Origin: Anaeromyces robustus
Lineage: Eukaryota; Neocallimastigomycota; Neocallimastigomycetes; Neocallimastigales; Neocallimastigaceae
DNA: 22,500 nucleotides
NCBI GenBank assembly: GCA_002104895.1
Contig: MCFG01000176.1
Span: 25,001 to 47,500 of the forward strand
Direction: 5' to 3'
Below are positions 17,091 to 22,500 of the stretch, piece after piece. Position numbers and translations under genes: made by a program. Below the pieces are notes generated by a model. That model had not been told where the DNA came from, ran no database searches, and saw only the letters and a list, made by a program, of their open reading frames with translations. Position 1 is the first letter of the stretch, and each line of letters begins with the position of its first letter.

Positions 17091-18582
17091 AATTAATTAA
17101 AAAATATCAAAATATGGACTTAATCTTCTTAAACATATAATGGTGGCAAGTTCATAATAAATATAAAAAAGGAAAAAATTTAATGCAAGGTCAAAAGTTT
17201 AAATCATGAATTTACATTAAAAATAACGAAAAGTATTTATAAATATATGAATAATGAAATCGAATCCAATATACAATGTTAAATATAAATGTATATATAT
17301 AAATATATATAAATATATATAAATAAATAAATTAATAAATATAAATGATAATATTAATTATTTTAATTTAAATTTAATTACACTAAATAATCAAAAGAAT
17401 CAACAAATAATAAATTAATAATTAACAAATAATAATAATAATATATAAATGAATATTATTAATTTTATGTTATAAAATAAGGAATTTTAATTATTAAAAT
17501 AAATAAAATCAAAAAAAAAAAAAAAAAAAAAAGAAAGAATATTTCTATAGCTTTTATAAGTTTATATCTATTTAAAATGAGAAAAGTAATATCTATAATA
17601 TCATACTATAAATATAAATTATAATATTTACAATACTAAAATAATTACAATGATAAAAAATAAAGTACGCAGTAAACTAATGCATAATAATAATATTAAT
17701 TAAAAATCTGTAACAATTTAAATTGGTCATAACCTATCCTACTTTTTTAATTATGCATGATATAAAAAAAGAGATTTTGTTTTGATTAAAAAAAACAATA
17801 ATTAATTGAAAAAAATAAAAAAAAAATAATATGTTATTGTTGTATTTATCATATTTACATATTTACATATAACATTTTATTTTGAATTTTGAATTGTTTT
17901 TGTTTTTCAATAATATTTAAAAATAATCTATTGAATCTTAAAAAAAGATTAAATGATAATAATATTATATATATGTATTATATATTAAAAATATTTAATA
18001 ATAAATAAAATAATATTTTGGTAAAAATAATTAAAAATTACATCTATATTGCATTACATATAAATAAATATTAATTAATAATAATTAATAAAATAACAAA
18101 TATAATTAATACATAACATATTATATTAATAACAATAATTTATTATCGTTGTAATAACAAATAATAATATTTTTATTAAAGATGTTTATTTAAAAAAAAA
18201 AATATTTTTGAAATATGATATTGAATTTCTACGCTTTCACTTCATTGGTCAAAAAATTTAAATTTAATAATAGAAAAAAAAAGTTTACATAACAAATTTA
18301 AATTAAAATCAAATAAAGAATTGAAAGTAATAATATAAAAAAATAATACTAATTATGTGTTAATTTTTATTCATATTAATAATTAATAATTGAAAAGTGT
18401 TAATGTTATCTATTTTAATTTATTATTAAAATACTTTTTTTTTTACAGTAAAATTATTAATCAATAATTTATTACATTGAATAAAAATGATATCAAATCA
18501 TAATATTGTACTAACAAACATATCTATTTATCATAAATTCTTAATTATACAAAAAAAAAATATTAATTTTAAATATATATTT

Positions 18583-18642
18583 TTAGTAATACTTTATAAG
18601 AAGCATATATTATTAGTAATATCTTATAAATAACATATAATA
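18583..18642. repeat. Two-copy 30-bp tandem repeat
   Basis: TTAGTAATACTTTATAAGAA begins copy 1 at 18583 and TTAGTAATATCTTATAAATA begins copy 2 at 18613. The two copies have diverged at a few positions. Confidence 0.7.
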
Positions 18643-18984
18643 CTATAATTGTTTATTATAACTAACTTAACACTAAACGAATAATAGTAAGACTAATTAA
18701 TTTCTCTTAAATTATAATAATCATTATTTCACTGTATATTTTCATATGTTTTTTTTTCTCTGTTTGTTTGCTTTTGATTTAGATTTTTATTATTATTTAA
18801 TTAAATTAACATAATGATTTGAAATAATAAACTCAGTATTTATGCATTTTTTATAATTAAAAATTAACAGAAATAACAGAAAATTTATTAAATTTTTTGA
18901 TTTATATTATTCATATTAAATTAAGCAGATAAAATTTTAAAAAATAATAAAAAAAATTTTTTTTACAATTAAATAAATTATATA

Positions 18985-18993
18985 TAATTATTC
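18985..18993 (+). repeat. Putative 9-bp target-site duplication, left copy (TAATTATTC)
   Basis: Identical to 19988-19996. It lies 6 bp outside the first 15-bp terminal unit, with the same spacing at the right end. Because the flanks are A/T-rich, a chance match is possible, although the terminal C makes it less likely. Confidence 0.5.
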
Positions 18994-18999
18994 GAATGG

Positions 19000-19070
19000 G
19001 TTGCATTTCGCAATGTTGCATTTCGCAATATGATATGGGGCGCATATTAAATTTTTGCAATGAGGCGCAT
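19000..19070 (+). repeat. Left terminal array: 15-bp units and GGGGCGCAT boxes
   Basis: Two perfect copies of GTTGCATTTCGCAAT (19000-19014, 19015-19029) are followed by ATGATAT, then GGGGCGCAT (19037-19045). A degenerate half-module ending TTTTTGCAAT leads into GAGGCGCAT (19062-19070). Each 15-mer contains the dyad TTGC-N5-GCAA. Confidence 0.9.
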
Positions 19071-19139
19071 AAAAATAAATAAAAAAATGAAAAATTTTTT
19101 AACACAAATTATGAAAGCCACGTTATGAAATAAAATAAA

Positions 19140-19860
19140 ATAGAATTTAAAAAAATTAAATAAATAAATAAAAAATATATATATAAATAAATGAATAGAA
19201 AATAAATAAATAAATAAATATTTCGTTTTTTATTAATTATTTAATTACAAAAAAAAAAAGTAAAAAAATTAAAAAAAAAAAAAATTTATTTTAAAATTAA
19301 ATATATTTATATTATTTTTTTGATAAATGAATAATAATAAATAAAATAAAAAGATAATAAATAATATAACAGTATTATATATGTATTTTTATTAAAAAGA
19401 CGATAACAAATAATAAATAATATAAATTTTAGAATAAAGAAAAGAAACAAATAAATAAATATTTTTTTATAAATTACTTATTTACAAAAAAAAATATAAA
19501 ATATAAAAATTCATTATAAAATTAAATATTTTTATAAAATTTTTTTGATTTGAAATATTAAAAGAAATATTCAATATTATTAAAATATTAAATAAAAATT
19601 ACAATTAAATAAAAAAAATATTCAAAAAATATTCAATATTATTAAAATATTAAATAAAAAAATATTGAAGAAATATTCAATATCATTAAATAAAAAAAAT
19701 AAATAAAATATTATTAAAATACTAAAAAAATATTCAATATTAAAAAAAATATTTAATATTATTAAAACATTAAATAAAAAAATATTATTAAATAAAAAAA
19801 ATTATTAAATAAAAAAAAAATATTATATAATTCTTTATATTATATTTTTATTTATTTAAT
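19140..19860. repeat. Internal degenerate repeats of the element
   Basis: A stretch at about 19205-19325 (AATAAATATTT ... TTTTTTGAT) reappears in diverged form at about 19450-19553, with GATAATAAATAATATAA-like words between. From 19565 to 19800 the word AATATTCAATATTATTAAAA recurs several times in diverged form. No coding capacity is seen. Confidence 0.6.
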
Positions 19861-19873
19861 TATTTATACAATT

Positions 19874-19981
19874 ATGCGCCCCATTGTGAAATGCAACATT
19901 GCGAATTGCAACATTGCGAAATGCAACCTACAAATCTTTGTCATGCGCCCCATTGCGAAATGCAACATTGCGAAATGCAAC
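19874..19981 (-). repeat. Right terminal array: inverted copies of the 15-bp unit and ATGCGCCCC boxes
   Basis: On the plus strand the order is ATGCGCCCC (19874-19882) and three 15-mers (19883-19897 with one G/T change, 19898-19912 with one change, 19913-19927 perfect). A 15-bp spacer follows (19928-19942, with the small dyad ACAAA-TC-TTTGT), then ATGCGCCCC (19943-19951) and two perfect 15-mers (19952-19981). The array is the inverse complement of the left one, but larger. Confidence 0.9.
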
Positions 19982-19987
19982 TCTCCC

Positions 19988-19996
19988 TAATTATTC
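19988..19996 (+). repeat. Putative 9-bp target-site duplication, right copy (TAATTATTC)
   Basis: Exact match to 18985-18993, 6 bp beyond the last 15-bp terminal unit. Confidence 0.5.
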
Positions 19997-20382
19997 CACT
20001 TCTATAATAATACATTAAATTCTTCCATTTAATATATTAATATAATATAATATATAATTCTATATATATAAATATTCTTAGTAATATAATAAGCCACATA
20101 GTAATAATTAAAATATCTTATGAAATTTAAATACATTATATAAAAAATTACATTCATTGTCATTTAAATGTAATAAAATGTAATGAAAATAAAAAAATAA
20201 ACAAAAACAAATTATTAATATAGTTAAAAAGAAAAACAAAATTTATATTTATTTTTAATGTATTTAGTTGATATTAATTAACTCTTTATATTTATTTATT
20301 TATTTATTTATATATATTTATTTATTTATTTATTTTATTGTATATTTAAAAATAATTAATTTTAATTCTCTTTTCTTTATTC

Positions 20383-20384
20383 TT

Positions 20385-20427
<43 letters not shown>

Positions 20428-20431
20428 TTTT
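20383..20431. repeat. (TTTA)n microsatellite
   Basis: About twelve TTTA units, running into poly-T at the right end. Confidence 0.9.
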
Positions 20432-20642
20432 TTTTTAAATAAAAAATTTTTTATCTATCCTTTTTTATTATATATAAAATGGGAATTTCTAATTTAATTA
20501 TTTATATATATTTATAATTAATTTTCATTAAATTATAATTAAAGATGAATTTTGATTATTAAAAAAAAAAATAATAAAAATAAACTCAATTATTAATTTG
20601 TTTTATATCTAAGCGATTTATAATATTATTAAAAAAAAAAAG

Positions 20643-20784
20643 TAATCATGAAAATCAAAATAATGATTTAGTTAATTTAATAAGAAAATTTAATTGTTTT
20701 AAAGGTAATGATTAGAATTGTTTTTAAAAAAATTTAAAGTATATCTATATTTATATTACAGTTATTAATGATTTTAAAACTTGA
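20643..20784 (+). other. Doubtful exon pair (possible gene remnant)
   Basis: After an AAAAG acceptor-like site, a frame encoding NHENQNNDLVNLIRKFNCFK runs to G|GTAATG (20643-20704). A 57-bp interval ending ATTACAG then leads to VINDFKT and a TGA stop (20762-20784), in phase. There is no upstream ATG in this frame and I recognise no family. It may be chance or a decayed exon. Confidence 0.15.
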
Positions 20785-21214
20785 TTTAATCTTTCATTTA
20801 ATTTTTTTTTTAATTTATAAAATATTAAAATAATTTTATGTTTATACTTTTTATATCGTTCATTTACTAATTTAAACATTTATAAAATAAAAAAAAAAAA
20901 TAACAATTAAATAAATAAAATGTGATATAAAATATATTTAAATGATCAATTATAATAATAATAATAATAAATATTTTAAATTATTCATATATATGTTCTT
21001 TACTTTATAGTGAATAATATTAAACAAGTCAAGAATATTTAAATTTTTATATACATTATTCTATATATTATTTTAATTAACAACAAATATTCTTAATATA
21101 GTAATCTTATTATTCATTGAAATTATTATCCCTTTTGATTCTTTGACATTATTTCCGTTATAAATAAATAAAAACAACATTTAAAAAAATTATAATAATA
21201 AATTTAAGCATAAC

Positions 21215-22500
<1,286 letters not shown>

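Larger units (their letters stand above)
13020..18984. other. About 6 kb gene-poor A/T DNA
   Basis: I see no convincing gene here. The region holds poly-A/T tracts (for example 27 A at 15258-15284), TTTA runs (16569-16592, 16985-17090) and a two-copy 30-bp tandem repeat (18583-18642). A pyrimidine-rich stretch at 14340-14640 is open for 98 codons but reads as pure hydrophobic low complexity. Two slightly GC-richer patches stand out: 13466-13560, with only a short open frame, and 17100-17198, with a 33-codon minus-strand frame. Both could be decayed transposon or gene remnants. The promoter of the minus-strand Kcs1 gene should lie in the first few hundred bases. Confidence 0.6.
18994..19987. 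mobile_element. Putative non-autonomous DNA transposon (MITE-like) with GC-rich inverted terminal arrays
   Basis: Two islands rich in G, C and CpG face each other as inverted repeats about 0.8 kb apart, in otherwise almost pure A/T DNA. Each island is built from a 15-bp unit, GTTGCATTTCGCAAT at the left end and its complement at the right end, plus GGGGCGCAT or its complement on the inner side. The outermost units sit at 19000-19014 and 19967-19981. The 9-bp word TAATTATTC flanks both sides at an equal 6-bp distance (18985-18993 and 19988-19996), as expected of a target-site duplication. A 9-bp duplication is usual for Mutator-like elements; hAT elements give 8 bp. The interior has no open frame beyond noise, so any transposase must be supplied in trans. 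A structural array such as a protein-binding locus is an alternative. Confidence 0.6.
19997..21214. other. A/T-rich region upstream of DET1
   Basis: It contains TTTA runs (20287-20335, 20383-20431), a 19-bp word shared with 2917-2935 (20446-20464) and a doubtful two-exon fragment (20643-20784). The DET1 promoter and 5' UTR should lie in its right part. No specific promoter element can be assigned. Confidence 0.6.

Noticed and set aside
18911-19105. Minus-strand ORF of 64 codons containing repeated CEMQ
   Set aside because: The repeat is a translation of the 15-bp terminal array units of the putative transposon and does not represent a protein.

Overview
This is nuclear DNA from a very A+T-rich, intron-rich eukaryote. 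Intergenic and intron DNA is almost pure A/T, full of (TTTA)n and (TTA)n microsatellites and long poly-A/poly-T runs. Exons use A/T-ending codons and carry Asn, Asp and Lys runs. Introns have GT(A/T)A-type donors. The gene set (U2AF large subunit, a Crb2/Rad9/53BP1-type checkpoint mediator, a Kcs1-type inositol hexakisphosphate kinase, DET1) is eukaryotic. The most likely source is an anaerobic gut fungus (Neocallimastigomycetes). Dictyostelid amoebae have similar composition, but the long introns and TTTA microsatellites fit them less well. This placement is inference.

Layout. Positions 1-3313, minus strand: N-terminal half of the U2AF large subunit in seven exons (RD/RS-rich domain, U2AF-small-subunit-binding motif, RRM1). 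RRM2 and the UHM would lie beyond the left edge. 3314-4342: divergent intergenic region. 4343-9609, plus strand: a checkpoint mediator of about 1,100 residues in nine exons, with a low-complexity N-terminus, tandem Tudor and two BRCT domains. 9610-10658: convergent intergenic region. 10659-13019, minus strand: a 732-residue, two-exon IP6K/Kcs1. 13020-21214: about 8.2 kb without a convincing gene. It contains a roughly 1-kb non-autonomous transposon-like element (18994-19987) with GC-rich, inverted terminal arrays of a 15-bp motif and a putative 9-bp target-site duplication. 21215-22500, plus strand: the 5' part of a DET1 homologue, cut by the right edge.

The four genes do not form an obvious pathway. 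They are single eukaryotic genes of splicing, DNA-damage signalling, inositol pyrophosphate synthesis and CUL4-linked ubiquitination. No tRNA, rRNA, CRISPR array or gene cluster was recognised, and I did not find a new multi-gene system. The points most worth following are the terminal-array element, a DET1 gene in a probable fungus, the mediator's odd features (no SQ/TQ sites before its BRCT domains, an insertion inside BRCT2, one splice junction that does not fit GT-AG), and the microsatellite-encoded mixed-charge domain of U2AF.
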